DNA of 64,000 bases from Ciona savignyi (lineage: Eukaryota > Chordata > Ascidiacea > Phlebobranchia > Cionidae): contig CH003443.1 in assembly GCA_000149265.1 (NCBI GenBank), positions 2,291-66,290 of the forward strand. The letters are read 5' to 3'. Positions 46,341 to 58,914 of the stretch are shown piece after piece. The notes beneath the pieces were generated by a model. That model was not told the origin of the DNA. It saw only the letters and a program-made list of their open reading frames with translations, and made no database searches. Position numbers and translations under genes: made by a program. Positions within the stretch are counted from its first letter, which is position 1. Each line of letters starts with the position of its first letter.

Positions 46341-49300
46341 ATGAAAATAACAAGTTTTACGTTTTCTGGAGTTGCAATTATTTTGATTCAAGTCATCCTA
46401 ATAAAATTTGCCCGAACACAATGTAAGTTTTCCGCTCAGTATGAAACAAGACAACTTCAATTTTTTTATCAATGTGTCTGCGTCACGAAACCCTTTCTTG
46501 ATAAAGCGCATTTATTTTCATGGTTAAATGTTTCAACACACGCAAAGTCTATTATACCAACTGAAATCTCAGTGGTAAATCCAATTGTACTGCTTTATTA
46601 ATCATATTAATATATTACTGATTTTGCTTTAAACTAATCAGAATGTATTTCAATAAACCTTATAGCAATGAAATATAACTACTAACTTGTTTCCAGCTTG
46701 TGGTGGTTTATTACGAGCCACGAACGTGTCGCGACCTCTCACCTCTCCGAATTACCCCTCATATTACACAAATAACTTGAGATGCAGATGGAATATTACT
46801 GCGCCAGCAGGATTGCTTGCTCAATTTACTGTCTGGAGTTTATCAACGGAAAGTTGCTGTGATTACTTGCAGGTACGATATATTTCTTTTATATATAAAT
46901 AGATGTTTAATTTTAAAATGGTTGTGGAATAAAAACTTCCCGCTGTGCAGTTGAACGTTTCATTGGGCAAGGCAGTTACCTGAAGCCAGTAGTCAAACAA
47001 TTTAAATCTAATCTATCCCATTATGTACATTTTGTAAACATACGCGGAATTTTATTTTAAAGTTTTCTTTTAACCATTTTAGATCATGCACCAAATGTAA
47101 AATTTCCTAAATTTTGTTTCTCATTTTAGTTTGATTTAATTATGATGTTGTTTTCCCAATTTTAAAGTTAATCTTGGTTTAAAACATTAAAGTTTATATT
47201 CTTTTATGGTTAGGTAACTTGGGGAAATCGTGTCACCCAGTTGCGAAACCTTCGTCATAACGTGACTTTTGTCAGCGATTCCATCGGCTTGTACTTCTAC
47301 ACTGACGGCTCTGTTACAAGACGAGGATTTAGGGGAAGTTATAGTGGTTAGTACCCTAGGTTGTTATGGTATAGGCTAGAATATTCCTGAATATCGCCGT
47401 GAATCGAAAAACCAAGGGGATTTAACACGAGCAATCGTCAGATGGTGCCCATCGCCGTTTCCCGGAGATATATCAGTATATTTTGTATGATTTTTACGTT
47501 CTTTCAATTTGGTAGAACACGTTAACGGTAATGTTTAGTGTCCAGCGATACAACCGACTAGAAAGCGATCAGTTTCAAACATACAACCCTTTGGCTGAAA
47601 GGTAACGCACCAAGCCACCAGGATAATCTGGTCAATCGTTAAAATAAAAAAGAAACTATTTTATACTATTGTGATACAGTTTTGTTAAAAAGTGCTTTAT
47701 TCTAATAAAATTAATTTTATTACAGTTACCAACACAGCAAACCACAGTTTCATATTACCTCCAACGACAAGTAAGTAGCTTGACATATCAACCACATTTA
47801 AAATAGATGTTTGTGTACTTGATAGTCAAATTAAAGTGTGTCCACTCTAGGGTTAATATATATGTTGCAAGTGTGCTGTAGTATTAGCTTAATCTATACA
47901 TACGTTGATTTCAAGCAACCATCGATAACTGCCTTGCTCAAACACACGGTCGGCTTTTATACCAAGATGTTTTAGTGGACAGAAGAGTACTTGAGAGAGC
48001 TAATCGTTGGCCAGCAACTAGCAATCAGGAAATTCGTATTATAATTTTATAAACGATTAAAGTTTATATTATTTCTTTTCACAGCTGTCGCTCCATGCGG
48101 TTTTAGTACGCAAGCCACCAACGTGTCACAACCCCTCAATTCTCCTGGATACCCAGGAACATATCAGAACCGACTTAACTGCCGATGGAACATTACCGCA
48201 AGACCTGGAATGCATGTTCAATTCTCATTTTCATCTTTTGTCACTGAAAGCTGTTGTGATTATTTACGTGTAAGATCAACTAAATTACATTGCAGTAAAG
48301 TAACCACAAATCCAAGCGGGCGTGTCAAACAAAGCAATTTAAAATTGTGGATATGCATTACAGAATTCACTAGATTATTCACCTGCATTCTGTACCAAAC
48401 TATTGTCAAGTTAAACGTATTTTACCTTAATACAGGTTTACAATTCCTATCCCCCTTCTCGTCGCTTTGCTGGTTATGTATCCAACACAACAGTGGTCTC
48501 AGTGGGCAATGTATTGCAGCTGTATTTTCGTACCGACAGTAGTGTTACGCGGACTGGTTTTAGGGGCTCCTTCATTGGTAAGTTCTAGAATGTAAAAATA
48601 TCCTCGTATTGCTTAAGTGTATTTATAATGCTTCATTATCTAAAATAAAAATGTACTATTATTATTTAAATCGAAAATATCAACGTCTAAATCCGTTAAA
48701 AACAGCCTGTAAACTAGAAAGTGTCATCCACGTGTTTAAACATCACCACTATTTGTAAAACACATTTTGTATGCTATGTGTTTCTCTGAGCAGGGCACCT
48801 AATCACAGTTGGTATTTTATATCCCGAGTATGTAGTTTGTTTCTGCAAGTATAAACGCATGGGTCCCTGGGGTAACAATGTGATCTTGTTAACAACGTTT
48901 ATTAAAAATATATGTTATTGTGAGATATGTACACGTCAGTTCCATGTTATCCAATATTTTAAATAGTTTTAACCAAACTGCCATAGTTTTGTTTCTGCAA
49001 GCATAAACGCATGGGTCCCATAGTTATCAAACCAAACTTCTGTTCCATGTGTAGTTAAAAAAAGAATATTCGTGTTAGATTTACGAACGTTTTACCACAA
49101 CTGTTTTAAATTTAAGCCTCTTTGTCAAGCGCTGTAGTTAAAAGCTAAATTTCAAAACAGCCCGATAGAGTTTTTCACAGCTTCGGAAAATTCCCCTGGG
49201 TTTAGTACATCAATTTCTGTTTATACATATCTGTGTCATGTTATCTAACAACTTATACAGTTATATTCCGATTTGACAAAACTTTGTTGGAGATGTCGGG

Positions 49301-52300
49301 GCGATTTGACATACCTGTTACAACCATGATTTAGGAACAAATCATAATTTTTAGAGTTGTTCCCTACGTATTTTATTTCTTTTTTTCAACGGTACAGCGG
49401 CGCAGCTGTTTAAGCGATATGCTCAAAAGGAGCTATTTTTGTAAAAAAAAATACCGTTTTGGGTTTTAGAGTCTCAGGAAAATCCCCTATATTTTATTAC
49501 CCATCATTTTTGTTTGCCTTATCTATACCATGTTGTCTAACAAATTACAAAGTTGTATTGAGTTTTCTTTGCCCCTTCTAGTAGATGTCGTGGCGACATG
49601 CCATGCTTGTCAAGTGTTTGACGAAAAAATGGGAAAAAAACGAACAAAAACAATGTGTCATATTTATTTCCAACAATAAAATTAAATGCCCAGTTTTGCA
49701 ATATTAAATTCACGAACAATATGAAATTTGGCCAGTAACCTTATTTGTAACATCTGGTATGATCAACCGAAAAGGGATAGGTAGAACCCCCTAATCCAAA
49801 GGTAATGGGTTCAAGATAATCTGATCAATGCTTTGTAAAATTACCCTTCGAAATTTTGCATCCCATGTATTAGACCACGTCGCGCCAAATCCGACAGGTT
49901 TGTCTAGTGGTTAAGTGCGTCGCCTTTCAGCCGAAGTGTTGCAGGTGCAAAACTGGTCGCCAGCTAGTCTCACGGGGATAAACATGAATATCCTGTTCTA
50001 TATACACTTATTATAACAAAACAGATGATAATCTTATCGGATATTCATGTTTATCCACTTGAATAAGAAAACCAAGGGGTCTAACAAACGGACAATTTTC
50101 CGATTACCTGGCGCCCACTGTCGGGTTACCAGAGGTATTACGGTGTGTTATATATTATTCAACCTATCAATTCGCTGGGTTCCTGCAATTTCCGTTTAAT
50201 GCTTTGGCCAAATCCAAATACACAACTGACTAGCTATCGACCAGTTTCGTATCTGCAACCCTTCGACTGAAAGGTGACGCACTTAACCACCCGAATATCT
50301 CACGAATGAATACCGAAGTGTTCATTTGAATTTGGTTAAGTACTATCTCTGAGTACATTTGTTAAAGATTTTGTAAAAAGCAATTACTTATAAAGCTATT
50401 TTTAAACAGGTTAAGTGTAAAGGAGTTTACCTACTGGAACTATTGCATTGTGCTGTGTGTTCGGCACGTTCCCTTAGTTTAAGTAAAATCCCTTAATCAA
50501 TTCTTTAGAAATTAAGTAAAGACACAATATGCCTAATTTATTTTTATCTTCAGAAACTGAGTTTGGAGCAACAACCCCAGCCCCGACTACCACAACTGCA
50601 CCAAGTATGCAATATGTAACATAGTAACAAACAGACATTAATATTAGGGAAATATTAGGTGGTAATCAAAAAAAAACTTTTTTCTACCCATTCTCACCGC
50701 ACTTTGATGTTGGTTACCCTACTAGACCAGTATACTCACTATATTCTCTGATTTAAGTATTTAGCAATGTTTAGTTATCGAACAGATTACAGTGCTTCAC
50801 CCCTCTCTCTGTAAAATCATAGATAAATATCTGGATGACTAGGCTATCATTTTTTATCACCTTACTGGCTTACTACACGGGTGTGCTCAGCTAATGTAGT
50901 AATTGCTTTTGTATTCAGCTCCTTGTGGAGGGAACTACACAGCGAACTCCTCTAGGCAATACTTGACTTCACCTGGTTATCCCAGTCGTTATTCGAACTC
51001 AGAAATTTGTATATGGGAGATACAAGCCCGAAGTGGTTACCTAATCCTGCTGCAGGTTGTTAGGTTTCGAACGGAAAATTGTTGTGACCGATTAACGGTA
51101 AGAGAAACGTAATCTCTTTCTTTTTAAAAATTTTCTCATTGGTCTCATTAAATTTTTATCCTAAAAGTAGATATCAAGAACTATCATTTATTAATTGGTT
51201 GAAGTAGTATTGTTTCCACCATCAGATTAAATATTAATCATGCACAACACATAGCAATATCTTCGGTAACCCGACGGTGATCGTAAGGTAATCTGATGAT
51301 TGCCCATTTAATAACGCCCATGCGTTATCCAATTTACAAGAATATGTATAATTCTCTCTTTTTGCGTTACTGTCAATTGCACCACAGCCTACCACAGTTC
51401 TAAACTAATATCAAAAATTACAGATTACAGGTTTGCAAAACACAGTGACACTAGCAGGAAGTTTAACACCACGTCATTATTTCTCACAAAGCAATTACAT
51501 GCGACTTCGCTTCCGTTCTGACGGTTCTGTTACTTATACAGGATTCCAACTATGGTTTCAAGGTTAGAAAATTTACCAGGATTGGTTTTAAAAGACAAGT
51601 TCTAGTTGTTTATATTAAAGATATAAGCACATCTAATTTCATCAGCCCATGTTAAGAACTTAAAACCAGCTGTTACTTAGTTGTTTGTATCCATGGCCAA
51701 TGTTTTTTTGTTTTATAGACAGGGTTAAACAAAACCTGAATCAAACAATTCCATATTACATTCTAACAAAGATATGAATTTAACTTTTATCAAGCAGTTA
51801 ACCATAAAGCATTTTAAATTATATTGTTTAATTTTGGATGAAAACAATAACTTTTATTTTAAGAGGTTGTTAAGCTTATATTAAAACTATTTATATCAAT
51901 GTTATTATTCTTGATTTTGGCAGATAATCTAAGAATCTTACTATTTAATTTTATTTTTTACCGTAGAATCGCGAAGTGGCATATACCCAACAACTACTGC
52001 CGAGCCACCCACAACACAGGGTAAGAATTTTTAGTTTATTTTTTGTTTCCCAATTTACCATTGTAAAATAAGAAAATACAAATCCTATTTGTTAAAATAC
52101 TTCGATATAAAACGGGCAAAAATAACAAATATACCAGACAACATCGAAGACTTTATAATTTGTTTAAATATTTTTTAAGTTTCATGAAATAAAATTATTT
52201 TCGTTTTGTTAAGATTTTAGTTTAAGTAATGAATTTTGTTAGAAACTAGTGTTAATTCTATTTTTAGTTTTTTTTTGTTTCCAAAGCGGAAAATGCAACA

Positions 52301-54134
52301 AAAACCGGCAATTTTGTTCCCAGTTCCATGTGGAATGGACTATGATGTGACCAACAATAGACAACTCCTAACTTCACCCAATTATCCGGCAAATTATCTG
52401 AGGGAGAGAACATGTTTTTGGAACTTAACAGCCCCAGCAAGTTCAAGGATAAGTCTTACATTGGATGTGTTTAGCACTGAAAGTTGCTGTGACATTTTGG
52501 AAGTAAGTTTTTTATACGATAATTATGAATATTTACTACCTGTTAACAGTAAAGAATGACCCGTTGCCTAAAATAATTCACATTATTTCAAACCACACGC
52601 GTTTATACGCAGACATAAAAAAATAAAAACTCAATAAATATTGGAGTGTGGTCAAGATTTAAAATAATTTATGGACAATCTTTTTATCCAAATTTAATCG
52701 ATTAGGAATTGGGTGCAAAATTGTTCAGGGCATGACCAAAACTTTAGTGTCGGACATATCTTAAGCCATGATTCAAACGGTGTATTTCTAAATAGAAAGG
52801 ATGGCGATTTTGCAGCTTTATCGATATAACATGGCTAAGTTCGTTTTCAATGTTAGAAGCCTTAGAAAAAAATACATTGTTCACTTTCTTTAAAAGTATA
52901 ACTTTATTATTCCAAATCAATTTTGATTTTAGGTTTCTCGTTTGGTTGACTTTCAATCAACTAATGGCGTAGCATTTCTGTACGGAAATCTCTCTCAGCG
53001 AACTTATTATTCGGAGTCCAACACATTAAGCTTAGTATTCGTGTCAGACAGTTCAACTGAATTTCCAGGGTTCCAGTTTAGCTTTATAATAGCTGCCGGA
53101 GTTGCACCGACTAATCCTCCTATAACAGGTATTTGGCATAATGTTAACGCTAATCGTTGAGTAGGCAATTACTTTTTGAACTTGCTTTTCTTTCAAGTAA
53201 TTAAGGTGATATAGCTCTTCAGTCCAAGTAAACGTTAAATATGCTAAACTAATTGTTCGTCAATTGTGTTCTCGGGCAACACTCACTGGCAGTTGCCCGG
53301 TGCGTTAATCAGAAAATCAAGTTATGAGATGCATGACTATACTTATAATGTTTTGTTTAATTTCTACAACCATCATTAATATAATATGAAAATAGTAAAA
53401 TTCTCTGGTGTGAAACATACGGCGGAGTTAAAAATAATGAAGAGACACATTACAGTACAGATCCTGGTCAATAACCGGGCATTACTAACCCAAATATATT
53501 TGATATTTTATCACATTCTTAGTGTGAGCTGTAGCGTTGGTAGATAAGATACAGTATTGCTTATCCTATCTTTCAAAGGGAATGTACTACAGAAGTCGGC
53601 AACCCCGGGAGTGCTTTTTTTAATGGCATGCCGCGTGGTTTAACCCGCCACAAAATCTATACTATGTAGGCTACACAGTCAAACTGTCCATAATATATCG
53701 AATAGAATTAATAAAAACAATTTTTCTTTACTTCTTACTAATATTTTAAATTTGGTTGTTGATTATGCAGCCACTACATAACAAGGTTTGGCACGCTAAG
53801 CTGTTTTATTATTATATTATTTTTAAGCTATCACACTGCATTCAAAAGGTTGCCGACCCATCGTACAATAACATAAACAAAAACAGTAATGTATTATTAT
53901 AACTAGTTATAAATCAAACTGTATTTACAATGGTACAAAAAAATATTCTATCCAGTAGCAGTAATAGTTTAAACCAAAGATGATATGCAATAACCAACAA
54001 AGTTATTCTTTGTCACAGAGAGAATTATAGCCGGGCCTCAAACTACAACAAAGAGCACAGCTTCAACTAATTATCCAATTACAGCTGCACTAATGATCAC
54101 TGCTGTAGTTTCTGTATTCTATCATCTGTACTGA
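46341..54134 (+). CDS. gene 4: GPI-anchored protein with four CUB domains (complete)
   Basis: Exons: signal peptide 46341-46422; CUB-A 46697-46872 and 47214-47346; linker 47726-47770; CUB-B 48085-48269 and 48436-48577; linker 50554-50604; CUB-C 50919-51097 and 51424-51562; linker 51967-52020; CUB-D 52324-52502 and 52933-53128; terminal exon 54019-54134. The sum is 1677 nt, i.e. 558 codons plus TGA, with every junction GT-AG and in phase. The start [14 protein letters not shown] runs into a hydrophobic core ending FARTQ. CUB first halves carry the STESCCD-type motif; second halves carry D-G/S-S with a following GF. The last exon gives a Thr/Ser-rich stretch and a hydrophobic tail of about 20 residues ending at the stop, as in GPI-anchor signals. 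Inferred: cell-surface, calcium-binding recognition or adhesion protein; the ligand is unknown. Confidence 0.9.
47372..47625 (-). repeat. tRNA-derived SINE
   Basis: Minus-strand copy that replaces part of the intron after CUB-A in gene 4; absent from the matching introns of gene 2 and block 3. Confidence 0.75.
48714..49668 (+). repeat. composite dispersed repeat, copy C
   Basis: Head from ctagaaagtgtcatccacgt (48714), two unit anchors near 49290 and 49581, tail tttgacgaaaaaatgggaaa, in the CUB-B to CUB-C intron of gene 4. Confidence 0.75.
49888..50005 (+). repeat. SINE with internal deletion
   Basis: The tRNA-like head (ggttaagtgcgtcgcctttc) is joined directly to the 3' end (cacggggataaacatgaata); the body is missing. 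Confidence 0.75.
50038..50295 (-). repeat. tRNA-derived SINE
   Basis: Minus-strand copy just downstream of the deleted plus-strand copy; the two face each other. Confidence 0.75.
54019..54134 (+). CDS. terminal exon of gene 4 (GPI-signal-like tail)
   Basis: Acceptor tgtcacag at 54011-54018; phase-1 entry. Encodes 38 residues then TGA: a polar Thr/Ser/Lys part (PQTTTKSTASTN) with small residues suited to anchor attachment, then a hydrophobic end (ITAALMITAVVSVFY). There is no basic cytoplasmic tail, which favours a GPI anchor over a transmembrane helix. Confidence 0.8.
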
Positions 54135-54270
54135 GATCTATAAGTCATAATTATTGTAGCTCGTCAAGCAATTATATTATTATGCTAATTAGCGATATAT
54201 TCACACATATTTTCCATTTGTTTCACTCCATCATATACAATGATGTGTGTGTGTGTGTTTTCACATGTTT

Positions 54271-54276
54271 AATAAA
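54271..54276 (+). terminator. polyadenylation signal of gene 4
   Basis: AATAAA, 137 bp after the stop codon, just after a short TG microsatellite (54244-54258). Confidence 0.65.
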
Positions 54277-54299
54277 GATCAGTACATAGTTTGTCATTC

Positions 54300-55030
54300 G
54301 ATTAGAATTGCCTTTCACAGCAAATAATTAAATTGTACTTAAGTCTACAATCAGAATTGGCCTCACAAAAAGGGCTGTCACTCAAAATCCAGTCACAGGT
54401 CTTACAATTATTATACTATTTAAAATTAAAGCTTCGATCTGCACCCTAAATCCAAAACCCTTTTTACTTAAAAAAATGAGCCCTGTAAATCGGGAACTTT
54501 TTTCCCAGCCAACCAGGTATATATATGACACACAATCAACACCTTTATGTTACAAAGCACTGCTTCACTATTACAAAACTTCACAGCTAAACAAGAACAC
54601 CGGCGCGCAGCGTGGCATATGCTGATTCCAACCGTACAAACATTGGGGAATCATCACCATTGTTACTTAGCAAACCAGTCGTTTAAGTACCATGACTACG
54701 AGAGGGCTTCATGTCATTTCAGGTCGCGCATAGAGGTCTATTAACTGGTTATACGCCATTTAATACAGTTCCTTAACCTCTGTTTAAGATAGTTATTGCT
54801 TAGTTAAAGCGAATCTCGTTTGCAGAAAGATTAGTTAGGGCAAATCTCATGTTAGCTCAGCGGAGATTTCTTAAGTGTGGAAATTTCAGGATAAGGAATA
54901 ACTTTTTAATTATGTCATCTTGTTTTTACGGTTCCCATTTGGAAAATGGAACACATACTGTTTTTTACCGATTTCCCTTATTTTACTCAAAAACATGCTA
55001 TGCATGCCGCCCCAACATTTCGATTTCAAT
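54300..55030. other. intergenic, no gene seen
   Basis: Part of it (about 54555-54700: cttcactattacaaaacttc, ccaaccgtacaaaca) resembles 15930-16050 in gene 1, suggesting a further old dispersed repeat. Confidence 0.5.
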
Positions 55031-55034
55031 AATA

Positions 55035-56920
55035 ACTAGAGAGTGTCAACCACGAGTTAACCATCACTATTTGTAAAACACATGTTGTATAACCTATATT
55101 CATGCTACATGGCCCCCAACCACAAGTTGTATTTTATAGCCTATACTGAGTATGTAGTTTTGTTTCTGCAAGCATAAACGCATGGGTCCCATAGTTAACA
55201 TACCAAACTCTTTTTCCATGTTTAGTTAAATAAAGAATAGGCTAAACGTCTTAAATTTACGAACATTTCAACAAAAATGTTTTAAATTATCGCTTTTTTT
55301 TAAGCACTGTAGTGAAAGAAAGCCAAATTCCCAAAACAGTCCGATTTAGTTGTTCATTGTTTCAGGGAATTCCTCTGGGTTTAGTAGATAAGTTTTTGTT
55401 TTTACATAAGTAAGTCATGTTATGTAACAATTCTCAAAGTTTTAATCTGATTTGTCGAATTCTTGTTGGAGATGTCGGTGCGATAGGCTATGGCATGCCT
55501 GTCACAATCACAATTCAGAAACATATCTTCGTTTTCATGGAAATTAATCTATAAGTAAATGTTTTCTTTTTTTTAATTGGAACAGAGTGTCTAATGTTTT
55601 AACATTTTACCGAATTTTAATAAAATTAGAGCAGCCGTTCAAGCGCTATGGCTACAAATCTAATTTATTAGAAAAAAACACTTTTTGGATTTTAACGTCT
55701 GAGGAGAATTCCCCAAGATTTATTACCCAAATTTTTGGTTTTTGCATATATAGACCATGCTGTCTTACAAATGTCCAATTTTCATTGCGATTTCTTTATT
55801 CCTTTTGGTAGATGTCGAGGCGACATGGCATGCTTGTCACAATCATGATTTAAGAACATATCCTATATTTTGGGTATTTCCCTGGGTAATTTTATTATTT
55901 CTTTAAAGTGTTAAATCAGTGACTAATGCACTTACATTCCACTAAACCTGATTTAAATTGTAACAGCCGTTCACGCGCTATGCCCAAAAAAGGCTATATT
56001 TTTAGAAAAAAATCGCGTTTTGGTTTTTAAGGTCTAAGGGGAATTTCCGTAGATTCACCACCCAAAATTTTGGTTTCTGCATATCCTATATCTAGACCAT
56101 GTTCTCTTACAAATGTCAAATTTTCATTGCGCTTCCATTGCTTCTGTTGGTTGATGTCGGGCGACATGGCACGCCTGTCACAATCATGATTTGAGAATAA
56201 AATTCCATTTTTTAGGGTATTTCCCTAAGTATTTTTTTATGTTTTTTAAGTGTATAATCAGTGACTAATGCACTTACATATCACCAAATCTGATTCAAAT
56301 TGTAGCATCCGTTTAAGCGCTATGGCCAAAAAAGACTATTTTTTAGGAAAAAAATACCGTTTTGGTTTTTAACACCCCACGGTAATTCCCCTGGGTTTAT
56401 CACCTAAAATATTAGTTTCTGAATATCTAGACCATGTTGTCTAAAAAAATGTCAAATTTTCATTGAAATTCCATTACTTCTTCTGGTAGATGTCGGGGCG
56501 ACATGATATGCCTGTTACAATTATGATTGGAGAAGAAAATCTTATTTTTTCGGGTGTTTTCCTAGGTAAATTTTTCATTTCTTCCAAATGTTAAAGTGGC
56601 TAATGCACTTACATTCCACCAAATCTGATTGAAAGTGGAGTAGCCGTTCAAGCGCTATGCTACAAAAAGCTAAATTTTTCATAAAAAATACCGTTTTTGT
56701 TTTTAACCTCCCAGGGGAGTTCCCCTGGATTTATCACCCAAAATTTTGGTTTCTGCATATCTGGACCATGTTGTCTAACGAATGGCAAAGTTTCATTACG
56801 ATTCCATTTTTTTTCTGGTAGATGTCGGGGCGACATGACATACCTGTCAAACCTTTGACGAAAAAGAAAACGGACAAAAACAATACGTGTCCCATTTTTC
56901 CAAATGGGACCCATATTAAG
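55035..56920 (+). repeat. composite dispersed repeat, copy D (five unit anchors)
   Basis: Head from actagagagtgtcaaccacg. Unit anchors (gtagatgtcggggcgacatg type) lie near 55469, 55808, 56151, 56486 and 56817, a period of 331-343 bp. Each unit runs from gggaattcccctgg and tttctgcatatctagacc through the anchor to gcagccgttcaagcgctatg. The tail is acctttgacgaaaaagaaaa then a hairpin (stem gtcccattt / aaatgggac) at 56889-56910. No coding capacity. Confidence 0.85.
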
Positions 56921-57224
56921 CCCATCGACTCTTTTTTATACCTAAAAATAAAAGTCATTTTTCCACAAATTTAGATTCTTTCGAGCATTCCATTTAATTT
57001 AACGCCATATTTAAAAATGAAGAAAATAATTGTTCAAGTTGTAAGGCCTCCTTTTGGTGCGACCTAATTACAACCGAGTCCTTAATATGAGGAACAGTTT
57101 AAACGCGCTGAGTTGTACAATCCAAATCTCACTATGGTTGATGGGTGGTTTCCTTATTGACTGGACGTTATGAGTTGAGCGGTTTTCTGTTACAATATTT
57201 TACATAAACATACACATAACAATT

Positions 57225-58610
57225 ACTAGAGAGTGTCAACCACGTGTTTAACCACCACTATTTGTAAAACACATGTTGTATGACATATAATTATGCTACT
57301 GTTGCAGGGTCCCATACCACATTTTGTATTATATACAATGAGTATAAAGTTTTTGTTTCTGCAAGCATAAACGCATGGGTCCCATAGTGATCAAACCAAA
57401 CTTCTTCTCTATGTGTAGGTAAAAAAAGAACAATCGTGTTATATTTACGTTTCACCACAAATGTTATAAATTAAAGCTTTTTCTTCAAGTGTTGTATTAA
57501 AATGAAGCTAAATTACTAAAACAGCCCGATTTTGATGGGTTCGGGAAATTCCCCATGGGCTTAGTACAAAGGTTTCTGTTTTTACATATGTGGGTGGCTA
57601 ACAATCCAGCATTTCACCAAATCTGATCAAAATTAGAGCAGCCTTTCAAACGCTATGGCCCGAAAAGCTAATTTTTTAGAAAAAATAACCGTTTTGGATT
57701 TTAACCTCTCAGGGGAATTCCCCTAGATTTATCACCCACAATTTTTCTACTGAGTATTTAGACCATGTTGTCTAACAAATGACCAAGTTTTGTTACTATT
57801 CCATTATTCCTTCTGGTAGATGTCAGGGCGTCATGCCATGCCTGTCACAATCATGATTTGAGAACAAAATCTTTTTTAGGGTATTTCCCTAGATAAGTTT
57901 TTTTTAATTGTTAAAGTAGTAGTTAATGCACTCACATTCCACCAAATCTGAATCAGATTGAAGCAGCTGTTCAAGCGCCATGCCCAAAAAAGCTACTTTT
58001 TTTTAAAAAAAAAACCGTTTTAGTGTTTAACGCCCCCGGGGAATTCCCCTGAATTTATCATCCAAAATTTTGGTTTCTGTATATCTAGACCATGTTGTCT
58101 AACAAATACCAAAGTTTAATTGCGATTCCAATTTTCCTTCCGGTAGATGTCAGGGCGACATGGCGTGCTTGTCACAATCATGATTTGAAAACAAAATGTT
58201 ATTTTTTAGGGTATTTCCCTAGGTAATTTTTTTATTTCTTCTAAGGGTTAAATCAGTTACTGATGCACTTACATTTCACCAAATCTGATTCAAATTGGAG
58301 CAGCCGTTCAAGCGCTAAGGCCTAAAAAGCTAATTTTTTCATAAAAATGACCGGTTTGGGTTTTTAACGTACCAGGGGAATTCCCCTGGATTTATCACCC
58401 AAAATTTTGGTTTCTGCATATCTAGACCATGTTCTCTAGCGAAAGTCTAAGTTTCATTACGATTCGATTATTCCTTCTGGAAGATGTCGGGGCGCCATGC
58501 CATGCCTGTCAAACCTTTGACGAAAAAAAAAAAAAAGAAAAAAAAAAGAAAAGAAAAAAAACGGACAAAAACAATATGTGTCCCATTTTTCCAAATGGGA
58601 CCCATAATAA
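57225..58610 (+). repeat. composite dispersed repeat, copy E (three unit anchors)
   Basis: Head from actagagagtgtcaaccacg, anchors near 57816, 58141 and 58479, an A-rich tail (58518-58560), and the same terminal hairpin at 58580-58601 as copy D. Confidence 0.85.
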
Positions 58611-58914
58611 CCACGTTTATGCGTGCCTCGGTTTCACGAGCGTCGATTTACACCCGATTCGTTACGGATTAGCCCATAGTATGGGACATGGTATGGTATG
58701 ATTAGCGCATAGTATGCAGCCTTGATCGTATTTTTATATCACATGGTACGGCGAGTAAGCATATTATGGTTGATCGCGATATTTTGTATAATCACCGCAT
58801 GTGTGTTGATGTTGTACGGCAATACTGGGCTATGTTGCACGACTATACTGGGCGAGGTTGTGCGGCAATACCGGTAACGGTAGCGCCTATCCCCTCTCAT
58901 TTCGTGTCTAAAAA

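Noticed and set aside
58429..58701. Lys-rich plus-strand frame
   Set aside because: Produced by the A-rich tail of composite repeat copy E.
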